A stretch of 64,000 bases of DNA from Undaria pinnatifida. Taxonomy: Eukaryota; Sar; Phaeophyceae; Laminariales; Alariaceae. How positions within the stretch are numbered: position 1 is the stretch's first letter; the number at the start of each line of letters is the position of its first letter. This document shows positions 21,172 through 32,600 of the stretch, piece after piece. Location of the stretch: contig JABAKD010000022.1 of the NCBI GenBank assembly GCA_012845835.1, positions 11,798,718-11,862,717 on the forward strand. The letters run 5' to 3'. Position numbers and translations under genes: made by a program. The notes under the pieces are model-generated. The model made no database searches. It saw only the letters and a program-made list of their open reading frames with translations, and was not told where the DNA came from.

Positions 21172-22523
21172 AAGGCGACCTCGAGAGATGGGGCTCGAGC
21201 TTGCTGCGAGCTGCAGCCGCTGCCCAGCAGGGTATCGTACACTCTGGCGTTCCAAGCATTCAGGAGGCGTTACAAATTTAAACCAAAGACAGTAAAAGGA
21301 ACGATTAAGAGACCGCGGTTTGATCTCTTGACTGACTGATACAGCTCTTTAAATGTAAAATACTAAAAGGTCAAAGAAGGGTTTGATGTCTTGACCTTGA
21401 TATTCGTCTTGACCTTGACCTTGATAGTTTCAAAACAGTCAGTTTCGCCTTTTTCTCATCACCGACCATGCGACCGCTGACTGCAGACAGCCCACGGCCA
21501 CAGACAGCCCAAGAGCAGTTTCAAGCTACGCGCCTTTTGCATACGAGTCCAAAAAGCAGCAAACAAGGGTGTACAGAACGACTGCTGCCAAGTTTGCCTA
21601 TCTTGTCCAAGTTCGAAGGAGCCGCACGGAATCGGCCGACGTGCATAACACAGCAACACTGCAGAGTAGAACAATGCAATACGATCAATCACAATCAATG
21701 CGCCTGAATATCGGTACAGCGCAGCAGACAAGTAGTACCATGTACGAACGAACAGCTTGGCGTAATGAGCTGAGCTGACGAACGGGTGTGTTCTGCCTTC
21801 TGTCTCGCTTCTGGGAGATTTCCCTGTGGCGGTGTTCCGCTCCAAACATTATTACAGCAGTACCTATAGGTCTAGACTATGTACTTTTCTCAAGTTCCAA
21901 GTATACTTTGGCCCCGAAACATGGGCGGATGCCGTAGAAACCTCAGGCAGCCGATTGCACGCCTCGTGCGCGGATAGCATTGCAGTTTTGTACCCGGCAG
22001 TATGCATAGGGTTTGCGGACAAGGAAAGGAGATGATACTGGGGCGGGCGTCCCCTTTGATTGGTACTCGGTCGGGAATCTCCGGTTGAAGCCCAAATTAT
22101 TATTTTTTAGACACGGTGATGAAGGAAACGCCACCGACAAATCAATCTTCGAGGAATTCCAAATGCGTGGATGAATCAAACATGAAGAAAAACAGAGCAA
22201 CGGTGCAAAGAGCTTTGTCTCCGGCGTTGCCGAGATGCAGCCGATACCGCGTTCCTTCTCTTCTTGAAAACGAAATGGACAGGGGGCAGATTCCGTAACG
22301 ACCGGTAGCTACGTCGCCTGCTGACAACAATGCCCACAGAGCCTACGTACACTGTTCGGCCACACACAAATACATACATATCGTCACGTCTACACCCCGT
22401 ATCGTAGTGCCTGCACCATACCGGTACAACATAGTGCCTACTAAGTCATGCATACATATCGTACTTTAATACCCTCGACAGCGGAATTGTCCTGTACTCT
22501 ATCCCCTACCCGGTGGCGCCGCC

Positions 22524-25500
22524 CTACCACCCGTCCCCCGCCTTCTCCCCCTTGGACTTCTCCTCGTCGCCCCCCGCGTCATCCACCGCCTCCTTCACCA
22601 CCCCCTTCGCCGCCGCCGCGTTTCTCTTCCACCTCCCGAACCTTTTCGTCACGCTCGCTTCCATTTTGCGGGACAGGAGCCCCTCCACCAGCAAGCTGCA
22701 GGCCTTCCCCTTACGGCTGAAGTCCCTCTTCGCCTCCGCGATCGCCCTGCAGATCTCGGGAGCAACTCCGTCGTCATAATAAAGTCCTTCCGGGCTGGTT
22801 CGCGCCCTACGGGGCTGGAACCCCCGCTTTTGCCTCACAGCGGCGGCCTGTCCCTGGGTTGACACCGTGTGTTGCTCCACCCGGCGCACCTCCGTCATCA
22901 GCTTGGACAGGTCGGAGAAGGAGCACGAAATGAACACGGCCATCAGAAGTACCAGGCTCAGCGCCAGGCAGACCGATGAAAGCTGTAACAGCAGTGCGGC
23001 GCAAAATATCAGAATGGGGATGAACAGGGGGTATACAAAAATCAGGGGTTTAATGTCGACGAAAATGCGGATGAGAATGCGTATCGAAAGGAGGGGAAAA
23101 TACTGCAGAATGCCTGGCCTCGGTATCCGGGACAATGTGACGAGGAAGCGTGTTGGCACACGAGAGAGATAATCAGAGAGATTTACGGAGAGAGAAAACA
23201 GAGAGATACCTGCCCCTACTGATTGCTCCATCATGTGCTGTCTTCTCGTCACAAGAAAATGAAGGCAATGCAGAAGTTAGTGCACGCTCAGTTACTGGCA
23301 TCGCATAAATGACCCTCTCACCACTTCATCATTAGGCAGGCGGGACATCGTCCGACGCCCGCCCCCCGCCATTCTTCCCTCGGTCGACGTCGTCGCTGTA
23401 ACACGCCCCACCGTCGCCGACATGGCCGCCAGGTTGTTCGACCAGTTCTTCATCATGCGGGAGGCCCACGACGAGTTCATTTCGATTCTTTTTTATCGGC
23501 AGCAGCAGCAGCGGTGGTGATGCAAGGAGAGGGGGAGCGAGGTTTACTCAGATCAACAAGGGGAAAAACCTTGGGTTGAATCGGATACAACACTGTATTG
23601 CGTTTTCTGTATGTCCACAGTGTGTAATGGTGTCATAAATACTACCTCGTAATCCTTTGGGACCCAGACGTGACGACCTAAGCAATGACAGGGGTAATCC
23701 ATTATACAAACCTTCGCGTGCAACAGGATAAGCACAGTATCGCTGTGCTGTGCGCGAATCTTTCATCTTCCTCTGTCGGACTTCGGACTAAATCTCCACC
23801 CCCGCAGTCTGAGCTTGGTCATGTGGCTGGTGTTGTATTCCGTTATTTGGATTCGCCATTTGCCTTCTGAGGCCTGAAAGGGGTCTGCTACCTACCGCAG
23901 AAGCATCGGGAGCGCTACCAAACATGAAAAAAACAAACGTGTGTTACATACCGAGACATGCCCATTACGGTCAAGAATCGCCACGTAACGACGAAAACCA
24001 CAATTAATACGTACCGAGATATGCCCTCTTAAGCAACTCTTCAGCCAAGAAACGTGACAACAGGATTGAAAGCCTTACGTATATTGAAATCCCAAGACGT
24101 GCTCGCAAAACAACATTTTTTGTGAAGAAAACTCACATCTTCTCGCACGGCTCAACGGCCAGCGTGCAGAGCAGGCGGCAAGAACCCTCGTTAGGAGCCT
24201 TGCGCAGGACGGCGGAGCGCTGGCTGCCACATTGAGAGGTGCAAGCGTCAATTCCACCCCAACCAGCGGTATCGGCCATGGCACAGGTCGCCGCTGCGTC
24301 ATCGGTGTTTGCGAAGTTAGAGAGCATGTTTTGAGGTCCACCGTTCACCTTGGACGCCCCAGCTAGTATGATGCCGCGAAGTTCTGCGACGGACACCTGG
24401 CCGACCAGCTCCTCGACCCTGGAATATCGTTATCGCCATATCGTTGTTGGTACGGTTATCGGTATGGTTATCGGTACCGTTATCGTTCTCGTTACTTCTT
24501 TCTCCATTCAACAATGTGAGAGTGCGTTTCAACATTGATTACTCATAAACACATTCCCATAAATACACCGTTATCGTCATCGCTGTCATTGTCGTGGCCT
24601 CTTTCGTTACCGTTATCGTTATCCATTATCGTTATCGTTTTCGTTGTCGTCATCGTTATCGTGTTCGTTCTCGTTGTACGTATCGGCATCGTTATCGTTA
24701 TCGTTTTTCGCCATCGTTATCGTTGTTCGCCATCGAGATCGTTATTCGCCATCGAGATCGTTATCGTTATTGTTTTCGTTGTCGTTATCGTTATCGTTAT
24801 CGCTATCGTTATCGTTGTCGTTATCGTTATCGTTATCGTTATCGCTATCGCTATTGCTACCGCTACCGCTACCGTTATTCGCTATCGTTGTCGTCCTCGG
24901 TTTTGTTATCGATGCGATAGATGCAAAACGAAAAACGATGGTCGGCATTTGAGTTGTGCGCTTGATTGCCAACAAATTGTGACCACCAAAAAATGTGATC
25001 GATTCTCACGAAGAAGCTGGAAAAAAACATCATTTCTACGGAGATCTCCAGGCGAAGCCAAGCGTGCAGACTACGCAAATGCCAACAGTTTGCAACAATT
25101 GAACGCAGAAGCTATGGCTACAATATTTTGCCATGAACTACTACAGCACTACCAGTACCGCCACTTCGAAGCTCTGCCATTATCAGAGGCGAGTGTGCAG
25201 CACACAATGCTAACTCGAGCTACATGATAGGAAAAAAAAACGAATCAAATCGACGAGCAATGGAACTGCCGAACCGTTGGCACGATAAAAAAGAAAGGGA
25301 CGATACCGATGGGGAGAAGGGGCAATACCTGTGATGACGGCTTGTCCAGAAAGGTCCCCGAGGGTAAAACCTCCTACAAAGTTAAGCTGGAGATCGTAAG
25401 TGATAACAGCCAATAAAAAAAGTAGTAAAAACAATGAGTCAATGTGATTAAAGCTTCAACTCACTACTTTATACCGGCGGTGAAAACCTAGGCACCCGAA

Positions 25501-25790
25501 CAAACTCGCGACTGCGTTAACCACCAGCCCCACCCCCACCTTTCGACGGAGGGGATCCAAACACCCGGTTCGCCTAGGTCGACGCCGCCGATGCCCGACA
25601 CAACGGCCGTCATCGTCTCTCCGAGGGCGATCTGTCCGAGCTGTTGGGCAGACCACGTGTTGCCCACCGTCACCTCCCATGTCGGCTCGTAATTCACGGA
25701 AGAAGACTCGATGTTCGATCCGATCAGCGCGGCCATGGCGATGGCGGGCGGGAGCAGAAACAGAAATGATACCCACACCATCTTAGGCAA
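22524..25790 (-). CDS. Gene A copy 2: predicted secreted/membrane protein, 4 exons
   Basis: Exons on the minus strand: 25790-25540, 24418-24137, 23487-23322 and 23237-22524. Splice sites and phases match copy 1, and the predicted protein is again about 470 residues. The 94-codon Cys-containing exon and the exon with the membrane segments encode the same protein as in copy 1, so both copies look intact and the duplication is young. The signal peptide is unchanged. The possible 45-bp cassette exon is at 25329-25373. Upstream sequence is duplicated too, so each copy probably has its own promoter. Function unknown; the layout (secreted Cys-containing domain, membrane segments, basic tail) suggests a surface or endomembrane protein, but this is inference. 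Confidence 0.6.
24423..24890 (+). repeat. (CGTTAT)n hexanucleotide array in gene A intron 1, copy 2
   Basis: Same position and orientation as in copy 1, slightly shorter. It ends at the acceptor of exon 2 of gene A copy 2. Confidence 0.85.
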
Positions 25791-28700
25791 AGAAGGTGGT
25801 GCTGGTGGTGGTGTTGGTGGTAGTTTTTAACCTCTTCTCGAACTTCCCCGCTATCGCGATAGTCGATGTTGCTGCTGTCGCGATCACAACGGTGCACGGC
25901 AAAGAGGTATTGAAAGGGCGAGAGGAACAGTGAGAAGGGCGAACAGAGGGTGCGAAAAATCCACTTTATCAGCTTAAGAAACCGGGGATGGACCAAGAAT
26001 CCACTTTATCAGCCTAAGAAACCGGGGATGGGCCCGGAGCATCCCCTGAGGATCATAAAATTGCAGGGATGCCTACATAGGTCCAAAAACATTCACCACC
26101 GAAACGATTATCATACTCTAATTCCAAGTACTTTGTCCCCGAAAACGTGGTCTAAGATAAGAATAACAAATCTTGCACACCTGTTTTCCCTGGTGGGCTC
26201 TGTATGATCTAGCTCTTGCATACCCGTATATGTTTTCCTTGGTGGGGTCTGTATGAATTACATGATCCGTACATGTTTGCCTACTGTAGATGGGTCCGCA
26301 TGATCTGCGCGATCAAGGTTGTATTTGCTTGATGGGATCTGTACTTAGCTGGATCTTACACGCCCGTTTGCTCCGCCCGGTGGAATACGTATGATCTGCA
26401 TGATCTGTACATGTTTGTAACATGTGGGATCGGTACGATCTGCGTTGTCTGTACATGTTCGCCAGGTGGTACAATATCTGTACACTTTACATGATGTGTA
26501 TATATTTCGCCAGGTGTGGTCGGTATGATCTGATTATCTCCACGTTTTTACCGTGTGGCATCTGACGTGCTACACCATCTGTCACATATTTATTCGTGGG
26601 GATTTGCAATGATCTACCACAGGTAGCTCTCACCCGTACCATATCCATAACGACCGCAAAGGATCTAGATTAATCTAGATCGTGATCTGTCAGAGAATCG
26701 TTCACAAATCCTTCACTCGCAAAACAACCTGATACGTACAGATTCCGCAACGCGCCACGCCGTCGTCTGAGTACCGCAACCCTCTCTCCTTGTGGATCGA
26801 CCCGGTCCAGAAGCCAGCAAACGAGGAAGGTCGCGTGAGGTTCTTGCGTGCATCGTGTTGCCTCAAACGCTCTGGGGAAATCAAACGACGGACCTCTGCA
26901 GATTGCAATTGGTTATGCTCGCGTAAAAGGCACAACCGAAGACACGCCAGATGCCAGAGAACAATACGAATATTATTGCCATAATCACAAGTTCCGTTCT
27001 ATATACATTAAAACATGTCACCGATGCTTATATTTATGTTCATGGTGGTAGAAGTTCTCATGCCGACCTGTGATACGCGCGCTTTTCTCTTTTATGCACA
27101 ACAATTCAATCTGCGCGTAGTGCGAGGTGGGTGTGTGTTGAGCTATCACAAGACCGCACCAGCTATAATCGCTGGTCCCGGAGAGTATCGTACCCGCGAG
27201 CGCACAGGCAGTTGCACAACAAACAAGCTACTATGTACGCTTGTGCTGCTTCCAGTGCAGCTGAGGTAGACCATCACACCATCTCGCACAGTGATAACAA
27301 GAGAAGAACAAAAAAGCACAACCTGACCCAAACGCACCTAGCTTTTTGTTCCCCGGGATGCCGGTGTGTTCGCACGGCGAGTCGTGGGAGATTCGTGCGT
27401 GCAGTTGCTGCTCGTGGAAGCCAGATGGTGCGAATGCAGATGTCAGCAGGCAGGAGAGAGGGCAGAGCAGAGGGCAGGAGAGGCATTGAGCGTGGGCGGG
27501 GAAGCAAGAAGAAAGGCATCGGTGGAACACACAACAAACAGAGCTGTGAGGCACCTGTGATTGGTTTATTTTTCCGTTTGTCCGAGATTGGCCCAATTGT
27601 ATCAGCCGAATATTCTATTGCCCGTTGGTTCATTCTAGGATCCGATCTTATCAGTGGATGAAGAGTCTTTTCAGAAAAATATTCACGCCCAATGCAACAC
27701 CATCTTGCAAATAACGTTGTGCAACACATCTGTACGATTGCTCGAGGCTGCGGCCCGGGGCTTTCGGGAACGTGCCACCGTAACATGTAGCGGTGTCGCT
27801 CGATCACCCCTGCTAACCTCGGACCCCTCCAAGGGTTGGGGCTGTAGGGCTATCAGGGCTGGTGTCGGGTTATCAGGGCTGGTGTCGGGTTGGGTCGGGG
27901 CTGACTTTACGTGCAATATTATAGTATTTGGTAAAATATACGTAGCACTCTGATGTTCACCCTTGCAGCACAACATCCGTAGGACCAAAAAAAGTAAAAA
28001 TATGTCATATCACGCAGCTTGCAAAGATGTGAGTATCGACGACCCTAAATCTATCGAACTCACAGCTGACTTGTTTAGTGAGTATTTTTTCAAAATAATA
28101 GGAGGTGTTGCACGAGCTCATGTGTCCAAGACGGCCCCAGACATCGAGCCTTCCAAAAGGTTGGGGTTACAAGGTTTGTTACTGCTATTAATACTACTAC
28201 TACTGTTGGTTAGGGTCGGGTTGGGTCTGGGACGACGAACTCGTACGATAGAAATAATTGGCCAAACTCACGGCTGACGTCCTTGAAATATTTTTAGAAA
28301 ATGTTTGTTATAAGATGGGTGGCGTTGTATGCAGTCTAGGAGTAAACACCTTAAAATTGGCGTCTGTCCCTGTTCCCGTTCCAGCGGTCTGCCTTGCCTC
28401 ATCGAACATCGAGGATGATTTCAACGTTCCCTGACAGAACGAGCAAAATGAACCGCTTTACATCCGATACGTAGTAAGTCCTGGCACCTGCAGAGTACTC
28501 GGTGCCTGGTACGATGTATCGAACAAACAGAAAGCCATCATTTTTTTTCTTCTGCTACTGAGTAAAATGGTGCAGTACACTCTATATCGTAGGTATTGGT
28601 CATCAACAAGCAAACGTCTGTACATTGAATTTCGTGTTAGGTCTAATGTGCATGCGTGTTGTCCTCTAATTGTCCTCCTTTCAAGTGCACACAGCATCTC

Positions 28701-29640
28701 CAATTTTTTACCTAGCCCTGCACGGTTGAAGTTCATGTCCGATATGGTGCCCACTACTACCACTGCCGCGTGCTCGGGACTGAAGACCTTCAGGAGTATT
28801 TGGTGTGAGAGGTAATAATAGCCGAATTTCAAACCCAGTCTTATTTCTGCTCCAGCAAGGCATATGCGGCGCGCAGTTTTGTATTAGATGGGGCAACACG
28901 TTGTTGGAATCCAGATCGCGCCAAAAATGCTTGAAGCACTTCGAGCAAAAGGGGAAAATCCCACGCTATTCCCTGCGCCACGACAATGACGTCTCTTCCA
29001 ACTCCTGAATTTATCCTGTTGTTAATACTGGTCTTATTACTCCAAGTGTTTCATCATATGGATCATGTATCCCGACCAAAAAAACACCGAGAGAGGCCAT
29101 TTTATCAAGAGAAGACGGGCATGCAGTAGCAGTTACGGGTGCCACCATACTGCGCGCATGTCGCATAGCATGATTAGCTCTCAATTTGCAGCTCGGGCAC
29201 ATCCCCTAATAATCCAGCACCAAGCAGGTACTGCTTTGAGTCGCCGATGCCGCAACAATCGTCTTTTGTGGTCGACACGCTTTCCCCTCTGCATTCCCGA
29301 ACGAGCTAACGCGCTGTCGACGCGATGAAGCCTGTGGCGGTTCTTCGTTCACACCAAGCGAACAACAAAAGAAGTGGACGAAACCTGTGGCGGCCGCCGT
29401 CTGCGATGGATTACGTCTGCAGTGGATTTTGCAGGTTAATGTCCAACAACACGATACTAGGAAAAAAAAACACCACTCACAGCGACTAACCAACGGCGAT
29501 AATGCCACACCTACCCACCAAAACACCAGCTACGGCAACACCACAACTCCATCACAACCAATACAAAACCCCACGCCAGCCGCAGGCACCATTACTGACC
29601 CCTACCAACCACCGCACCACCACCGCGGGAGGTTTTAATC
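25791..29640. other. Intergenic part of copy 2 between gene A and the UTP14 stop
   Basis: Homologous to 13825-18603 without the 983-bp insertion. It contains the degenerate GATCTGTACATG array at about 26146-26666 and a TATCACGCAGC element at 28008-28076. No gene is supported. The UTP14 3' UTR should start just left of 29641. Confidence 0.45.
28008..28076 (+). repeat. Dispersed element TATCACGCAGCTTGCAAA, duplicate in copy 2
   Basis: Counterpart of 16024-16090, produced by the 12-kb duplication and so not an independent insertion. It is followed by a TTTAGTGAGT sequence where copy 1 has TTCAGTAAGT. Confidence 0.7.
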
Positions 29641-32600
29641 TTATGCCCGTCCCTTCCCCGTCCCTTTTCGCGCTCCACCCTTCCCTTTTCGCCCTTTGCT
29701 TCCGCCCCCGCCCCCTCCCCCCGCCGCCTCCTGAGCAGCGATAGCCGCCCTCCTTTCCTTGGCGCTATCCTTATGCAACTTCCCTAGCTTCATCGGTGCA
29801 ACTGCCGTCCCGGCCCGCACAACAACCGCGGGACGGGTCATGTCTTTCACGCTCTGAGAGGTGTTCCACTCCCCTCCTATCGGCTGGCGCAGGCTCCGCT
29901 CGTACTGCTCTCGGGAAGTGAAGGGGTAGGGGACCTCGGAGACCAGGTATCTGTTACGTTGCCGCGAGGTAATCGAGGAGAGGTGACGGGAAAGAGGGAG
30001 GCAAGGACGAACGAAGCGGGCGTGGTCATTGACTCTGTCGGCCTGCGGGGGGGTGGGGGGGGGCGTACTCATTTGTTGCTTGCCTTATCATGGGCAGTTG
30101 ACCATCGATCACGCCTCCCTTTCGAGACGGAGCAGCGGTCCTACTTCTAGAAGAGACACCTCCAACATTTGGCCGCTCAGTGTGTTTATTCCATATATTA
30201 CATGAACATTTTTTGCTGTACCTTATTCCCTTCCTCTTTGGCCGCCTGTGTCCACCAAGTTTGATGCTGGGGGAGGGGAGGGGCGGGTTGTTTTCATAGT
30301 CGGGGATGTACTCATATCACGCATCGCCGTAGACTCTCGCATCCCTATAATGCCCGAACAGAGCACGTCTCGGGTTTGCACCGACCAGGCAGGCATTGCT
30401 TACACCTCGAGGGCGAAGCACCGTGAGGTGTTCGGCAAATCGTGTGAAGGGCGAGTTGCATCCTACTGAGAACCTCTTGTAAGGGGCTGGGGGGTTGTCC
30501 ATTTTATCGGCAGTAACATAAAAACGTACTCGTATAAATGTCCTAAGCAGCATCTCCGCTAACCTTGTGCTGGTAAACAGCTGGGAAAAGGGCAACCAGT
30601 ACCTTTTTACATGTTCGATGCCGTCATCCATTCCTAAAAATGGCACTGACGGAACCGCATGTTTATTAATAGTATGTTTCGGGACAAGCCACTTGGAATT
30701 AGAGGAGAACGTGTTTGGCCGCAAAACATGGTTTTAAGGGGTAGAAAAATGCTGAAGATATCGCTTGAGGGCGGTTTGGTTGTGTTTGTTTTTAATACTT
30801 CGAGGAATACCACTTGGCAATTTGAGCGGAACGCGTTTTGCAATTTTTGAAAAAGGTTAAGATGGCAAAAAAGAGCGAAACAAGCGCACAAACTATCGCT
30901 TGAGGGCGGTCTGTTTTATCGTCTTCTTTGAATATCTTGGAGCACCACTCGTAAAATTAGAGCGGAACGCGTTGGCGATGAAAAAAATTCAAGATGGCAA
31001 AAAACAACGAAACAAGGGCACAAAATATCGCTTGAGCGCGGTCTGGTTTGGTTGTTTGTTCTGGAACACTTCGCGGAATAACACTTGCAAAATAAGAGCG
31101 GAATGCGTTTTGCAATAAAAAGAGGGTTAAGATGGCAAAATAACGGAAAAAGGGCATACTTATATCGCTTGAGGGCGGTTCTTTGCTCACTTCGCCGATC
31201 TTTTCTGGCGCTTCTCGTTTAGCACCACCTTGGGCAGGCGGTCGTCTTTGCGCGCCCTCTTTTGGGCTTCTTCTTTCTTGGCCTGGCGTCGCACAAACGG
31301 AAAAGAGGATAAACAAGAGTGCGAAGTAGAATCAGTTTCTAGTTCGGACAAAAAATCAGGCTAACAGAGCAGCACCTCGCTCGGCAAAAACCCTGCAGTA
31401 CCAGGCATACGATACGCGACCGCAACGAAGAGAGAAAGAAGGCGGTAGAAAAAAACGACCTCATCGTTCACGTACCACGAAACAAAACGGCGCGATAAAC
31501 AGAAAAAACTGCAGGCCGTATGTATATACGTCGGGAAAAAACAACAACAGCGATACAAAGAAAAACCGACCGATCGTGTCTGCACGCCGAAAACACGAAA
31601 ACAGCGCGACACGATAACAGGCATACCTGTGCCTTCTGCGCCACCACCTGCCGCTTGGTCGGGCCCCGCCGAACCGGGGCACCCTTCCCCGCCCACGATC
31701 CCCAACCGGCCAAGTCCCCGGGGAGTTTCTCCCGGCCTTTCGAGAGCACGGCCTCTACCTCGTCATCCTTGCTCTCCTTGAATTCGGCGTCAAAGTCCGG
31801 AGCGGCGAAGGCGCGTCGAACGAGCTCGTCGTTCGAAAGGCCAGCGAGAGGCTTCGGCCCGGCCGATGCGCTCTTCTTGCCCTCCTTACCCCCCGCAGGT
31901 GCGGGGTCTGACGGCCCGCTGTCCACGTGCTTAGCTTTTTTGTTGCCCTTCCCCTCTCCACCGCCATCTCCACCGCTACCGCTACCACCGCCACTACCAG
32001 CGCCAGCAGCAGCCGAGTCGGCCTGCTTGCTCTTACCGCCACTGCTGCCTCCACCACCACCGCTGGATCGTTTCTTCCTCTTCCTGCTCCTCCCATCCCC
32101 TTTCGCGCTCGCGTCTCGCTCCCCGTTCACCGAAGTACCATCCTTCTCGCCATCGCCCCCTGCTCCCACAACCACCGCCTCCTTCGCCACATCCCCGTTC
32201 GACGCTTTTCCGTCATTGCCAGTCCCGCTGAAAGCAGACAGCGCCGTCGCCGCGGCCTTCCTAACGTCCAGGAAAACCTCACCGTTAGGCGTGCCTCGCC
32301 TCTCTCTGCTTCGTTTCGGGTTGGCCTTGAGCCACGGGTTATTCCCACCCTCGGCCTGGTTGTCCCCCTCCTCCTCTTCGCTGCCCGACATCATGTCCGG
32401 GCCATTCGCGCCTCCGCCCCTCGTTTTTCTTCGGCAAGATTCGTTACCGTTACTACCGTTACCGTTACCGACGCCCCTAGCCATGGCCTCTGCCATAGCG
32501 CTCTCCCCCAGCTCATTCAGCAACTGCGCCTTAACCTCCTCCCCATCCCCACCACCAACCCTGCTCGAAGAAGAACCATTCCCAGCGCCACCGCTTGTTT

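Larger units (their letters stand above)
20601..30806. repeat. Tandem segmental duplication, copy 2 (about 10.2 kb)
   Basis: Direct repeat of 8626-20600 without its two transposon insertions. The junction with copy 1 reads cgagg-ATACCA-agtacg. The right end reads cgagga-ATACCA-cttgg and continues into unique UTP14 intron sequence. ATACCA is therefore shared by the left edge, the right edge and the junction. Because copy 2 is continuous with the upstream UTP14 exons, it holds the functional UTP14 3' exon. Confidence 0.95.
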
